A stretch of DNA of 64,000 bases from Candidatus Poribacteria bacterium. Its GTDB lineage: Bacteria > Poribacteria > WGA-4E > WGA-3G. The DNA is taken from NCBI GenBank assembly GCA_958295815.1, contig OY282374.1:4058682-4122681 (forward strand), given 5' to 3'. The position numbers and the translations under genes are program-made. This document shows, one piece after another, positions 8,397-17,841 of the stretch (the first letter of the stretch is position 1; each line of letters starts with the position of its first letter). The notes under the pieces are model-generated. The model did not search any database, was not told the DNA's origin, and worked only from the letters and a program-made list of their open reading frames with translations.

Positions 8397-9218
8397 TCAT
8401 TTTTTGTGGATAGGATTCATAATCCATTTTTCAAGAGCGACGACATCCGGAAAAAACGAACGCATGAGGGCAAATTCATCCGGGGTTGAGATAGCACAGC
8501 GTAGCATCCCTTCCCGAGAACCGTATTTCTCCAAATGTCCTAGCCAGATCTCACGAAATACGTCTGTATCCTTTACAACCATAGCACCGGGCACCGAACT
8601 TATTTTCATTATTTCAATCATCTCGGAACTGGATATTTCTGATGAATACATATCCATTAACGGCTCGACTAAATGTATCCGCATAAATTCTTCCATTTTT
8701 TTTGAGTCGGAGATAATGTCCGGTTCGTTTGCGATCTTCTTACGGAATTTGAAATAGAAATTTGTGCAGAGTTGAATTTGTTCAGTTGTTGCTACTGATG
8801 GAAGAATTTCTGTAAGTGCAAACCGAGTAGCCGATTTCTGTTCGGTGGTAGGGAACGTATCAAGATAGGTCGAATAGTCGTTATAAGCTGTACCGACTAG
8901 CTTTTCTAAATTGGTCAAATATCTTTCACTCGACAAAACCATATCCAGACTTTTTTCTTCTTGAAGAAGTTGGGTTAGGAGTTCTTCCTGATTTTCTGTT
9001 AGAGGTTTTTTGGCTGATTCTCTCAAGAATATTTCTCGTTCCTCAAGTTGCGCTGTCATACCCTTCACGAATCCCACCATTTCAGCTGTACCCTTTATCG
9101 CACTTATAGCACAACTGAAAAACGTCGTCAGGGCAAGACAACAGACCAAAAAACAAAAAGTGGAAGATGCTTTCGGGAATCTGTGTTTTGTGACTGATAA
9201 CCAATTATCCCATTTCAT
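8397..9218 (-). CDS. Putative lipoprotein of unknown function, 273 aa
   Basis: Begins with a basic N-terminus and a hydrophobic stretch (residues 20-36) ending FFSC, a plausible lipobox with Cys36 as the lipidated residue. The mature part is largely helical and charged, with a long predicted helix/coiled segment around 45-90 and no motif I recognise. Its ATG overlaps the stop of tatD by four bases (ATGA), so the two are translationally coupled; the permease gene follows after 19 nt. A role in envelope stress or transport would be guesswork. Confidence 0.65.
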   Translation of the reverse strand: MKWDNWLSVTKHRFPKASSTFCFLVCCLALTTFFSCAISAIKGTAEMVGFVKGMTAQLEEREIFLRESAKKPLTENQEELLTQLLQEEKSLDMVLSSERYLTNLEKLVGTAYNDYSTYLDTFPTTEQKSATRFALTEILPSVATTEQIQLCTNFYFKFRKKIANEPDIISDSKKMEEFMRIHLVEPLMDMYSSEISSSEMIEIMKISSVPGAMVVKDTDVFREIWLGHLEKYGSREGMLRCAISTPDEFALMRSFFPDVVALEKWIMNPIHKK

Positions 9219-9985
9219 GGCAATTTCTCCAGAAACAGCTTTTGAAAATTTCTCGTCGTTACCTTACCGACTGTTTCTATAGAGGTCCTGCGAAGTTCTG
9301 CGATCTTTTCTGCCACAGCACGGACGTATGCAGGTTCATTCCGTTTGCCGCGCCGAAATTGCGGTGCCAGCCACGGACAGTCGGTCTCTATGAGCAGTCG
9401 GTCTTCAGGTACTTCCTGCGCAACCGCTTGAATATCTTTGGCATTCGGGTATGTTACAATTCCACCAATGCCAATATGGAATCCGATAGCAAGGCTTCTG
9501 TGCATCAATTCTACATCACCAGTAAAGCAATGCAATACACCTTGGATTCTTCCTTGCCGCGCTTCTAAGATGGGAAGAATATCCATATACGCATCACGGT
9601 TGTGAATGATGATAGGCATCTGCAGCTCTTCAGCGAGATCCAACTGTTTTTCAAATGCCTCTTTTTGGAGAGGACGTGGTGAGAGGTTGCGGTAGTAATC
9701 TAAACCCATTTCACCGAGTGCGATTACCTTTGGATGTGCAGCAAACTTGCGAAAGGTTTTAAGGATATCGGGTGTCAAATCTTTTGCATCGTGCGGGTGC
9801 ATCCCGACAGTGGCGTAAATATGTGTATGTTTCTCTGCTAATTCCACTGCACCAAGACTCGTCTCCATATCAAATCCGATGACAAGAATAGTGGAGATTT
9901 CGGCTTCGTGCGAGCGTTTCAGCACTGCATCGCGATCGCCGTTGAATTGGGAGAGTTGAATATGGGCGTGTGAGTCAATAAACAT
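9215..9985 (-). CDS. TatD family metal-dependent hydrolase
   Basis: 256 aa, normal for TatD/YcfH metal-dependent deoxyribonuclease-like amidohydrolases. Visible metal ligands and signatures: the HxH in DSHAH at the N-terminus, GEMGLDYYR (Glu ligand), IIHNRDAY, LHCFTG and the C-terminal ETDCPWLAPQ aspartate. These cytoplasmic enzymes are linked to DNA repair or quality control of small substrates. First gene of a coupled run (ATGA overlap with the following lipoprotein gene). The ATG at 9985 directly precedes the signature, so the start is secure. Confidence 0.93.
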   Translation of the reverse strand: MFIDSHAHIQLSQFNGDRDAVLKRSHEAEISTILVIGFDMETSLGAVELAEKHTHIYATVGMHPHDAKDLTPDILKTFRKFAAHPKVIALGEMGLDYYRNLSPRPLQKEAFEKQLDLAEELQMPIIIHNRDAYMDILPILEARQGRIQGVLHCFTGDVELMHRSLAIGFHIGIGGIVTYPNAKDIQAVAQEVPEDRLLIETDCPWLAPQFRRGKRNEPAYVRAVAEKIAELRRTSIETVGKVTTRNFQKLFLEKLP

Positions 9986-10013
9986 CTAAGTTGATAACCA
10001 GTGGATCACCGCG

Positions 10014-10036
10014 TAGGCGCGATTTCCTAACCGCGC
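10014..10036. repeat. Dispersed hairpin (GGCGCG/CGCGCC type)
   Basis: Inverted repeat GGCGCG-x-T...A-x-CGCGCC in the gap between tatD and the SDR gene. It belongs to the family of GGCGAGGTT/AACCTCGCC hairpins seen at many other intergenic sites here. Confidence 0.5.
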
Positions 10037-10069
10037 CAAATTAGCAAGAAAGACTCGCAGATACTAAGT

Positions 10070-10780
10070 TTACATCAAAGGTGTTCGGATAACGGTTTCA
10101 AGTGTATGTGCGCGAGGTGGTTGTGTCACCAGAAACAAAATCAGATCCGCTACATCCTCTGGGAGTGTGAGATGTTCAATCACGTCATCTGGGTGGTTAT
10201 CACGGCGCATCTTAGTATCCACAGGACCCGGACAAACAACCGAGGCTTTGACACCATGCGATCTACCTTCATTATTCGTTGTTTCGGTGAAGCCGACAAC
10301 GGCGAATTTAGACGCACAATACGCGCCGCCGTTGACATGCCCAGACTTGCCAGAAACCGAGGAAACATTGACAATATGCCCATATTTCTGATCACACATA
10401 TGGCTGAAAACAGCTTGTGTACCGAGAAACACCCCTTTGAGGTTAATCGCCATTGTCAGATCCCAATCCTCTTCCCGAATTTTTGGAATCGGGTTGTGAA
10501 TCGCTATGCCTGCATTATTGACAAGAATATCCACCTTCCCGAAGGTGTCGAGCGTTTGGGCAACCATCGCATCAACATCTGTTTTCAACTGGATATCGGT
10601 TTTGATAGGGAGCGCACGTCTGCCAAGCTGCTTCACCTCTTCGGCGACAGCGTTTATCTCGGTGTCAGTCCGTGCAGCAAGGACGATATCAGCACCTTCT
10701 CTGGCGAATGCTAAAGCGGTCGCATGACCAATGCCGCGCCCGCCGCCTGTAATAATCGCAATATGGTTTTCAAGTTTCAC
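10070..10780 (-). CDS. SDR family NAD(P)-dependent oxidoreductase
   Basis: 236-aa classical short-chain dehydrogenase/reductase. Rossmann glycine motif TGGGRGIG near residue 12, NNAG near 88, catalytic Ser in VNVSSVSG and the YCASK catalytic Tyr/Lys pair, then CPGPVDTKM. The C-terminal substrate loop is short. It most resembles 3-ketoacyl-ACP-reductase-like (FabG-type) enzymes, but paralogues with this look act on many alcohols and sugars. It lies upstream of nothing on its strand for 80 nt and follows a block of palindromic repeats, so probably a single gene. Confidence 0.88.
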   Translation of the reverse strand: MKLENHIAIITGGGRGIGHATALAFAREGADIVLAARTDTEINAVAEEVKQLGRRALPIKTDIQLKTDVDAMVAQTLDTFGKVDILVNNAGIAIHNPIPKIREEDWDLTMAINLKGVFLGTQAVFSHMCDQKYGHIVNVSSVSGKSGHVNGGAYCASKFAVVGFTETTNNEGRSHGVKASVVCPGPVDTKMRRDNHPDDVIEHLTLPEDVADLILFLVTQPPRAHTLETVIRTPLM

Positions 10781-10795
10781 AAGTTTTCCTCAAAG

Positions 10796-10925
10796 TAGTA
10801 GGCACACGCCGTGTGCCGTTCACAAAGCACTTTCATGAGTAGTAACACTCGCCGTGTGCCGTTCACAAAGCACATTCACAAAGCACTTTCATAAAGTAGT
10901 AGACACACGCCGTGTGCCGTTCACA
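10796..10925. repeat. Palindromic repeat block (CACACGCCGTGTGCC type)
   Basis: Three imperfect copies of a unit AGTAGTA-(GGC)ACACGCCGTGTGCCG-TTCACAAAGC lie in tandem, each able to fold on CACACG/CGTGTG. A fourth, diverged copy with an AAGCC...GGCTT insert extends to about 11020. The same unit occurs at 38221-38278. Confidence 0.7.
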
Positions 10926-11023
10926 TATCAGTTTCTTGATATTTAAGTTGCACGGATCTTCCTCAAAGTAGTAGGGTCTTTGGAAAGCCCACACGCGGCT
11001 TTCTCCGCCTGTGTGCCGTTCAT

Positions 11024-12148
11024 CTACGAAATTTGATACTGCACAAGTTTCTGCTTGTCGAACAGAATACCGTGACCTGGACGATCTGGTGGTGAAAAGT
11101 GACCATCTTTGAGCGACAAGGCATCCTCAAGTACTGGATCGAATGAAGGAATGTATTCCACAAAAAGCGAATGTGGCACCGCCGCTGAAAGATGCACGTG
11201 CAAATCCATCAGAAAGTGTGGCGATACGGAGAGTCCGAAGCACTCCGCCGTATGTGCAACCTTCATCCATTCAGAGATACCACCGACACGGACCGCATCA
11301 GGCTGGAGGATATCTGCCGCACCTTGCGCGATGTACTCCTTAAAGACATATTTATTGTAAATTGTCTCACCGATAGCAATCGGAATTGTCGTTTTCTCGC
11401 GTAGTGTAACGTGACTATCCACATCATCAGCCTCAATCGGTTCCTCAAACCAGAAAAGTCCCGCATCTTCAACGCGACACGCAAGTTGAATGGCTTCGCG
11501 GGCGTTCCACTTCATATTCGCATCAATCATGAGATACGGATCTTGACCGATTGCCTTTCTAACGGCAAAGATCCGTGCTACGTCTTCGTGAAGGCTGTCG
11601 CGCCCTACTTTAATCTTGATACCTTTGAAGCCTTGCTCAACAAATTCCACGGACTGTCTGACGAGTTCATCCTCTGAGAGGTGAAGCCAACCACCATCTG
11701 TATTGTAAACAGGGACAGAGGCTCTCGCGCCGCCAAGGAGTTGATAAAGCGGCAACTCGGCGCGCTTTGACATGAGATCCCAGAGCGCAATATCCACCGC
11801 TGCCATACCCAAAGTGACGATGCCACCTCTGCCGACCCAGTGCGTATCCATCCACATCCGATTCCAGATTCGGTCGATGTTGGAAGCGTCCTCTTCAAGA
11901 AGAATAGGCGTGAGATAGGCATCCATAATCTGCTTGATCGCTTCGCCACCCTTGCCGATAGTGTAGGAAAATCCAGTCCCTACAACCCCATCTGCGTCTT
12001 CAATCTCAATGAAGGGAAACTCCATAGAGACGAAGGTTTGGATGGCATCGACGCGTTCAACTTCCGGTGGGATGTCGTACAAAGCTGTACGAACTGCTTT
12101 AATTTTCATTGGATAATGTAAAACAAAGGCAAATTCCTCGCTAATCAC
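11024..12148 (-). CDS. Mandelate racemase/muconate lactonizing enzyme family protein
   Basis: Enolase-superfamily TIM-barrel enzyme, probably an acid-sugar dehydratase or racemase. Counting from the inner Met MKIKAVRT: catalytic Lys pair K165-x-K167 (GIKIKVG), metal ligands D196 (MIDANMKW), E222 (WFEEP) and E248 (IAIGET), and a His298/Asp271 dyad (VSPHF, LQPDAV). This KxK + His set matches the mandelate-racemase subgroup. Start: GTG at 12148 has AGGA eight bases upstream and gives 374 aa; the ATG at 12109 matches the family N-terminus but lacks an RBS. It follows the isomerase-like gene by 10 nt, forming a two-gene carbohydrate module. Confidence 0.87.
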   Translation of the reverse strand: MISEEFAFVLHYPMKIKAVRTALYDIPPEVERVDAIQTFVSMEFPFIEIEDADGVVGTGFSYTIGKGGEAIKQIMDAYLTPILLEEDASNIDRIWNRMWMDTHWVGRGGIVTLGMAAVDIALWDLMSKRAELPLYQLLGGARASVPVYNTDGGWLHLSEDELVRQSVEFVEQGFKGIKIKVGRDSLHEDVARIFAVRKAIGQDPYLMIDANMKWNAREAIQLACRVEDAGLFWFEEPIEADDVDSHVTLREKTTIPIAIGETIYNKYVFKEYIAQGAADILQPDAVRVGGISEWMKVAHTAECFGLSVSPHFLMDLHVHLSAAVPHSLFVEYIPSFDPVLEDALSLKDGHFSPPDRPGHGILFDKQKLVQYQIS

Positions 12149-12158
12149 TCGAAATTTC

Positions 12159-13031
12159 CTACTGCTTTAAGTCCTCGATCATCGCCAGTAAGTTTTGGAT
12201 ACAGATACGTGAGGCTTCTTCACCAGCTTCAGAAAAAGCCTGTCCTGCCGGACGATTTAAGATAGCTTCGTCAATTTTCAACGAGGGTCGCCAATGCGTT
12301 TCAAGACAGAGATGCCCTTCGTAACCATCGTCAATCAAGGCTTGCAGCTGCCCTTGCCAGTCAATAATGCCATCGCCGACCGGAACGGATTCGATTTCGC
12401 CGGTATCTGGGTTCGGACCCGCATCCTTGAGATGTGCGTGGATCATCGTCGATTTCATGCGGTTGTAGGCATCAGGATACGGGGTTTCACCACCCTTTGC
12501 GTGCGCCTCATTGGCAGGATCCCAGATACCACGGACATTCGGGGAATCAATCTGTTCAATAAATTCCGCCGTCAGTTTGGCAGTGCGGAGCGAAGTGGTA
12601 GATTCGTTTTCCATACCGAGCACGATCCCTTCACCGTCTACCATTCTGCGAGGCTCATCGTAAGAGGCAATAATCTCGTCCCACCGTTCCTCAGTTTCAC
12701 CTGTGTCCCAAAAGACGAAGGTGCGGATGAGATTGGTATCAAACGCCTTTGCTGTCCGGATACACCCTTTCAGTATGTCAAGATGTTCTTTCCGCTCTGT
12801 AGCGTTGTCTATATCACATTTAAAGAACGGGGATGCGACCCCAATAATTTCAATGTCAGTACCATCGAGTAAGCGTTTTATTTCATCAATATCGGCATCG
12901 GTAAGTTCGTTGGGCAATTTGTCCCAGACCGAGCGGATTTCGATGGAGTGTAGGTTGAATTCTTTTACAAAATTAACAACGGTAGCGAAGTCCTGCGAGA
13001 CTTCGTCGTTGATAACGCCGAGTTTAAACAT
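12159..13031 (-). CDS. Sugar phosphate isomerase/epimerase-like TIM barrel protein
   Basis: 290 aa, xylose-isomerase-like TIM barrel (AP endonuclease 2 family), as in IolE, hydroxypyruvate isomerase and ketose 3-epimerases. Visible metal-site segments include GMENESTTSL, GIWDPANEAH, IHAHLKDAG and HLCLETHW, giving the E-D-H-E set expected of this fold. Start at 13031 is preceded by AAAGGAG ten bases upstream; an upstream Met at 13091 has no RBS. It is the first gene of a pair with the enolase-superfamily gene; together they suggest catabolism of a sugar acid or inositol-like compound. Exact substrate not deducible. Confidence 0.82.
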   Translation of the reverse strand: MFKLGVINDEVSQDFATVVNFVKEFNLHSIEIRSVWDKLPNELTDADIDEIKRLLDGTDIEIIGVASPFFKCDIDNATERKEHLDILKGCIRTAKAFDTNLIRTFVFWDTGETEERWDEIIASYDEPRRMVDGEGIVLGMENESTTSLRTAKLTAEFIEQIDSPNVRGIWDPANEAHAKGGETPYPDAYNRMKSTMIHAHLKDAGPNPDTGEIESVPVGDGIIDWQGQLQALIDDGYEGHLCLETHWRPSLKIDEAILNRPAGQAFSEAGEEASRICIQNLLAMIEDLKQ

Positions 13032-13062
13032 AGTTGTCCGTCTCCTTTGAAACTTTGTGGAT

Positions 13063-13091
13063 ATGTTAGCACAGCGCAAGGTTAATGGCAA
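13063..13091 (-). promoter_or_regulatory. Candidate promoter of the isomerase/enolase-family pair
   Basis: Minus strand TTGCCA (13091-13086), 17-nt spacer, TAACAT (13068-13063), about 30 nt before the start codon. Moderate match. Confidence 0.4.
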
Positions 13092-13151
13092 GTAGGATTT
13101 TGTTTCTTTCGTCTTTGATAGTGCGTTCTAATCTCGCCTGTGAAAGAAGCG

Positions 13152-13187
13152 ATAAAAAGAAATGGGCGAGGTACGGATACCTCGCCC
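13152..13187 (-). terminator. Rho-independent terminator of the dockerin protein gene
   Basis: Ten-base-pair stem GGGCGAGGTA/TACCTCGCCC (13164-13187) followed on the minus strand by ATTTCTTTTTAT. It lies 28 nt after the stop of the minus-strand gene ending at 13216. The stem is a member of the dispersed GCGAGG hairpin family. Confidence 0.7.
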
Positions 13188-13215
13188 AACGAATAAACTT
13201 GAAGATGTGTCGTGG

Positions 13216-14334
13216 CTATTTTAGGGTAACCATCTTGCGGAGTGGCGAAACATTATCGGCTTGGAGTTGGTAGAAATAGACACCACTCGCAACACGCTCA
13301 CCAGAATCATTTCTGCCATCCCAATACGCCGCACGACTCCGACTCGTGTAGTAGCCTTCCGATTGATGTCCTAATTCTAGATGACGCACTACAACGCCGT
13401 GCGTATCATAGATAGCAATCCGCACATCGCTTGAAGTCGCCAACTGATAGGGTATCCACGTTTCTGGGTTGAACGGATTCGGATAGTTTGCCATCAGTGC
13501 TGTCGTTCCGGGTCTCAACACCCTCAAAATGTTTTCCAGCACCCGGATTCCCCGTTCGTAAGACAACACGCGCTTGGACACCGACATTTGGATTTGAACC
13601 TGACGAGAGACTTCTTGCTTAGCAAGATGCAGCCACTCTCCCACTTGTCCTGCCGTCAGTGCCCGTGCAGAAGGTATCGCCGCAATGCCTCCTAATCTAT
13701 TGGCGATCACAAGAAGATCCTGAATATTGACGATACCATCACCGTTCAAATCAGCAGTTGTTTCACCAGACTCACCAATCTGTGAAGCGATCAACACGAG
13801 ATCCAAGATGTTGACATCCGCGCCATCATGTCCAGCACCTTTTGGAGCCTGCCCTAAACGATTCGGACTATTCCCATGTGAATCTGTTGAAGTTTCGTCT
13901 ACATCTGTGACAGTGATGGTAACACTAATTGAGTCCCGATCTGTGTAATTGATTATGGGACCCGTAATACTGTCTGATAAAGGATTAATGCTGCCAGACT
14001 GGATAGTGATCGTCACACTATAGGAAGCTTTTGTCTCATAGTCAAGTGATGCTTTGGTCTTTAGCTGTCCGTTATCTTCGCTAAGTTTAAATGACCCGGC
14101 ATCCGTTCCACCGAGAACGTACCTGTAGTAAGTGCCAAGGTCATCTGCTGACACCGGATTGCCAATCCTTGTGTTTTCCGCAACGTTTTCGGCTACGGAC
14201 CGTGTTGCGCTATCATCATGAAAATGCGGGTAGAGACCATCATGAGCATAACCTATATCTGCCACACAATAAACGAATAAAATAACCGAGAGAATTAACA
14301 TCGTGCTTTGTCTACTCACAAATTGCCGTATCAT
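13216..14334 (-). CDS. Secreted protein: cadherin-like, dockerin, FlgD/T9SS-like tail
   Basis: 372 aa. Signal peptide (hydrophobic 12-29). Residues about 45-130 look like a cadherin/Ig-like repeat (SVAENVAENTRIG, LDYETKASYSVTI, ending TVTDVDE). Residues about 170-215 form a dockerin-like pair of Ca-binding loops (DVNILDLVLIASQIG, DLNGDGIVNIQDLLVIANRLG). The last 95 residues are the FlgD-Ig/T9SS-like module (ANYPNPFNPETWIPYQLA, YWDGRNDSGERVASGVYFY) shared with the genes at 49883 and 52832. Such tails direct secretion or surface attachment in Bacteroidetes and relatives; in this lineage the pathway is inferred, not shown. RBS AAAGGA precedes the ATG. Confidence 0.83.
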   Translation of the reverse strand: MIRQFVSRQSTMLILSVILFVYCVADIGYAHDGLYPHFHDDSATRSVAENVAENTRIGNPVSADDLGTYYRYVLGGTDAGSFKLSEDNGQLKTKASLDYETKASYSVTITIQSGSINPLSDSITGPIINYTDRDSISVTITVTDVDETSTDSHGNSPNRLGQAPKGAGHDGADVNILDLVLIASQIGESGETTADLNGDGIVNIQDLLVIANRLGGIAAIPSARALTAGQVGEWLHLAKQEVSRQVQIQMSVSKRVLSYERGIRVLENILRVLRPGTTALMANYPNPFNPETWIPYQLATSSDVRIAIYDTHGVVVRHLELGHQSEGYYTSRSRAAYWDGRNDSGERVASGVYFYQLQADNVSPLRKMVTLK

Positions 14335-14505
14335 TATAAATTCCTTTGTAAAAGTAAGTTATATTGAGAATAAAAATATAATATGTGCTATTTATTTCCA
14401 ATAACGGATGAATATAATTAAAGTTTACTCAATTTTGACTCACAACTTAAATCAAATGTACAAAAAATGAATAACTTTAGAAAATTTTATCAAATAAACA
14501 ACAAT

Positions 14506-14534
14506 TTGCAATGATGGTGAAATCGTGCTAAAAT
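14506..14534 (+). promoter_or_regulatory. glnE promoter
   Basis: TTGCAA (14506-14511), 17-nt spacer, TAAAAT (14529-14534), about 38 nt before the glnE start. The 215-nt gap upstream is AT-rich with no other feature. Confidence 0.6.
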
Positions 14535-14571
14535 AGAATTAATTGCAGCGTTGCATATAGAGGAGGAAATG

Positions 14572-17500
14572 ATGAATTACACTGAATTACCGGTTCCACA
14601 ACGACAGACAGAAGAAATTCATCGGATTTTATCCAGTGCTTCCAATAGAGCTGGGGGCATAGATAGCGAATCTATATTGCGAAGCTTAGAAGAGCTCGCT
14701 ACTGACGATGCAGACATCCAAGCCTGCTTTTCGGATCTCGTCATCCGCTTGTTAGAAGCCGCCGTAGATTCTCCCAATCCTGAAGCCTCCCTAAATCATT
14801 TCTCACGCTTTGCAGAGGGGACACCTAATCGCCTATCGCTTTACCAACTGTTGCGCGATGCCCCATTTCTTATACGTACTGTCATCCTGAGTTTCGGAGC
14901 CTCCATCTATTTGTCCGAAATTCTAATTCGCAATCCGGAATATTTCTATGACATCATTGATACAAATGTGACGGGAATACAGAAAACTTCCGAGACGATG
15001 TATCAGGAACTTGCACAATCAATTTCGCGGTTCGCTTCGGTAGAGCAGAAACTTAGTATTCTCCGGCGATACAAACGACGAGAGACGCTTCGTATTGGGA
15101 TGCGTGATCTGCTTAAAATCGCAGATGTCAAGACAACAACGCTGGAGTTAAGCAATTTGGCAGAAGCAGCATTGCAACACTGCTACGAAATCGGGCGCGA
15201 TCAGGTAATGAAACCGAAGTTCGGTACACCGCTGAATGAAGAAGGCACTGCCCCGTGTCGTTTCGCTGTTATTGGGATGGGCAAGTTGGGAGGGTATGAA
15301 CTCAATTTTAGTTCGGACATCGACCTCATGTTTGTCTATTCAGACGATGGGCAGACTGATATGGGATCCGAGAATAGTGAATATTTCTCTCGCCTCTGCG
15401 AATTCATGATCAAGGCAATGAGTGAGATAACGTCAGATGGTTACGTCTTTCGGGTTGATATACGTCTACGTCCCGAGAGCAGCGCCGGTGTCATCATCCG
15501 TTCTATGGAGAGTTATGAAAGCTACTATGAAGGATGGGGAGATTTATGGGAGCGCCAGGCTTTAATTAAAGCGCGCCCTGTTGCTGGAGATATGGCATTT
15601 GGCGACGAGTTCATCCGTATGATCCAGCCGTTTGTGTATCAACGCTACTTAGACGGTGTGACCCTCAGCGAGATAAAGGCGGACATTCGACGCACCAAAG
15701 TACGAATAGAAGAACGGCTCGTTAATGAAGGTGCAAACCTTGAAAAACACGTGAAACTCGGTCCTGGTGCTATCCGCGATATTGAGTTTACCGTGCAGTG
15801 CCTCCAGATGATTCATGGTGCCAAGCGAAAATCTTTATGCTCACATAACTCGTTAGAAACAATCTCGGCGTTGAAGGAAAACGCGTTGCTCAATCCAGAA
15901 GACGCAGACGCGCTTGCTGCCGCCTATCGGTTTCTGCGTACCGTTGAGAACGGCATTCAACTTGAAGCAGACCAGCAGCGTTACGCCGTCCCCGAAGGAG
16001 AGTCCGAAGAACGCGAACTTGCCCGACGTGTCGGCTATCAACACACCGTAGAAACGGACGCACTGGAAACATTTCGGGCGGATTACCGAGCCCATACCGA
16101 ACAGGTACGTGCTATTTTTCAGAAAATAACCACGACCGCGATTGAATCTGAAGGCGAAATCGACATCGCTGTTCTGCTTTCGGAAGAAGATCCACAACAA
16201 TTGGAGGATTTCTTAAGCACGTTCCGTTTTGAAAATGTAAGGGAGGCACACCGCCTACTAAAACAACTTGCGAACGGGGGTGACGGTGTTCAATTCTCAC
16301 CAGGGGTCAGGCGTACCTTCTTTCATCTCGCCCCCACACTTCTAAAGATTTTACGTGATTCTCCTAACCCAGACATGGCACTCCGTTACCTCTCGGCGTT
16401 TACAGATAAGGTCGGTGCGCGAAGCAGCTACTATACAATGTTCGCGGAAAAACCGTCAACGCTTGAAGCATTGACCCGCGTTTGCGGGAGCAGTCTATAC
16501 CTCGCAGATATGCTCATTGCAAGTCCTGAACTTTTCGACTTACTGACCGTCCCAACATTGATAGAACGTTCCAAGACGATCGTTGAGAAACAGGAAGAAG
16601 CACTGCAGATTGTTACAACAGAACCGAAGGAACGGATGCTGTATATGTTGCGTCGGTATAAAAATGACGAGATCTGGCGCGTCGCTTTGCGGAACATTCT
16701 CGGGAACGCAACATTGCCGGACACGACCCAAGAACTCTCTGATTTAGCCGAAGCGATCTTGCAAGCCATCTATCCAGAAGTTGAATCAGAAATGCGAGAA
16801 GCACACGGCACACCACTTGCCCCGGATGGCACACCCGTAACGTTCGCGATTATTGCGATGGGTAAGTTTGGCGGTCGTGAATTGAACTTCAGTTCGGACT
16901 TAGACGTTATGTATGTCTATTCGGCAGATGGTGAAACAACACAGGGTATGCCAAATGCAGACTATTTTTCAGCTGTCGGTTTAGAGTTAGTGAAGCGGCT
17001 TGCTGGAGATCACGGAATGAGCATCTATGAAATTGACCTGAGACTCCGTCCACACGGGACAGGTGGTGCGATTGCACTGCCTTTGGCAGGGTATCAAAAT
17101 TACTACGATAATGCTGCGGAAGTCTGGGAACGTCAGGCACTAACACGCGGACGCGTTGTTGCTGGAGATATAGAACAACTCGGACACCAATTTTTGGATA
17201 TCGCCCATGCATTCTGTTATAGTAACGCTCTAACGTCCGAGGAGATCGCTGAGATCGTGCATACTCGCCAACGGAAAGAAGCTCAAGCAACCCGAAAGAC
17301 CTCTACTCGACGCAGACGAAGCGGCAAAGCACCGACTTCTACTGCCAATGTCAAGTCAGGATACGGTGGACTTGTCGATATTGAATTCGTTGTGCAGACG
17401 CTTCAACTGGTGCATGGTGGTGAAGTACCTTCTATCCGTGTCCAAAACACACGCCTCGCAATTGACAGATTGCACAAGATCGGTGTACTGACGGAAACGC

Positions 17501-17739
17501 AGCGTGATGGTCTAACTGAAGCGTATCAATTCCTCAGACGCGTTGAAAATGCGCTGCGGATTGTCCACGACCGAGCGTTGGATGCACTCCCCAGAAACCG
17601 CACAGAACTGGGGCAACTGGCACGACGTCTCGGATACAAGGAAACTGAAAATACATCTACCGCAGAGACTTTTTTGCAGGATTATGGTAAGTGGACCGAG
17701 ACCACTCGGTCACTGTTCAATCAGATCCTTGTTGACTGA
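14572..17739 (+). CDS. glnE: Glutamine synthetase adenylyltransferase/deadenylyltransferase
   Basis: 1055 aa, bifunctional GlnE that adds AMP to, and removes it from, glutamine synthetase in response to PII/glutamine. Two nucleotidyltransferase domains are obvious: the N-terminal one (about 225-300) with GMGKLGGYELNFSSDIDLMF and the C-terminal one (about 750-830) with AMGKFGGRELNFSSDLDVMY, both keeping the GSDxD-type acidic pair; each is followed by a helical PII-uridylyltransferase-like domain (IEFTVQCLQ, IEFVVQTLQ). A basic insert KTSTRRRRSGKAP near 905-920 makes it longer than the usual 950 aa. Start at 14572 chosen because AGGAGG lies five bases upstream; TTG 14551 and ATG 14569 are less favourable. 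glnA and glnB are not in the window. Confidence 0.93.
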   Translation: MNYTELPVPQRQTEEIHRILSSASNRAGGIDSESILRSLEELATDDADIQACFSDLVIRLLEAAVDSPNPEASLNHFSRFAEGTPNRLSLYQLLRDAPFLIRTVILSFGASIYLSEILIRNPEYFYDIIDTNVTGIQKTSETMYQELAQSISRFASVEQKLSILRRYKRRETLRIGMRDLLKIADVKTTTLELSNLAEAALQHCYEIGRDQVMKPKFGTPLNEEGTAPCRFAVIGMGKLGGYELNFSSDIDLMFVYSDDGQTDMGSENSEYFSRLCEFMIKAMSEITSDGYVFRVDIRLRPESSAGVIIRSMESYESYYEGWGDLWERQALIKARPVAGDMAFGDEFIRMIQPFVYQRYLDGVTLSEIKADIRRTKVRIEERLVNEGANLEKHVKLGPGAIRDIEFTVQCLQMIHGAKRKSLCSHNSLETISALKENALLNPEDADALAAAYRFLRTVENGIQLEADQQRYAVPEGESEERELARRVGYQHTVETDALETFRADYRAHTEQVRAIFQKITTTAIESEGEIDIAVLLSEEDPQQLEDFLSTFRFENVREAHRLLKQLANGGDGVQFSPGVRRTFFHLAPTLLKILRDSPNPDMALRYLSAFTDKVGARSSYYTMFAEKPSTLEALTRVCGSSLYLADMLIASPELFDLLTVPTLIERSKTIVEKQEEALQIVTTEPKERMLYMLRRYKNDEIWRVALRNILGNATLPDTTQELSDLAEAILQAIYPEVESEMREAHGTPLAPDGTPVTFAIIAMGKFGGRELNFSSDLDVMYVYSADGETTQGMPNADYFSAVGLELVKRLAGDHGMSIYEIDLRLRPHGTGGAIALPLAGYQNYYDNAAEVWERQALTRGRVVAGDIEQLGHQFLDIAHAFCYSNALTSEEIAEIVHTRQRKEAQATRKTSTRRRRSGKAPTSTANVKSGYGGLVDIEFVVQTLQLVHGGEVPSIRVQNTRLAIDRLHKIGVLTETQRDGLTEAYQFLRRVENALRIVHDRALDALPRNRTELGQLARRLGYKETENTSTAETFLQDYGKWTETTRSLFNQILVD

Positions 17740-17776
17740 ATTAAACCATCAACCCAACCTACAAACTAAATTCCGT

Positions 17777-17805
17777 TTGAGAAATTACGAAAAACCTGCT
17801 AAAAT
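17777..17805 (+). promoter_or_regulatory. Promoter of the NHL-repeat gene
   Basis: TTGAGA (17777-17782), 17-nt spacer, TAAAAT (17800-17805), 36 nt before the ATG at 17842. Confidence 0.55.
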
Positions 17806-17841
17806 GGATGCCAATTCTTTTTGGAGTATGGAGGAATACTT

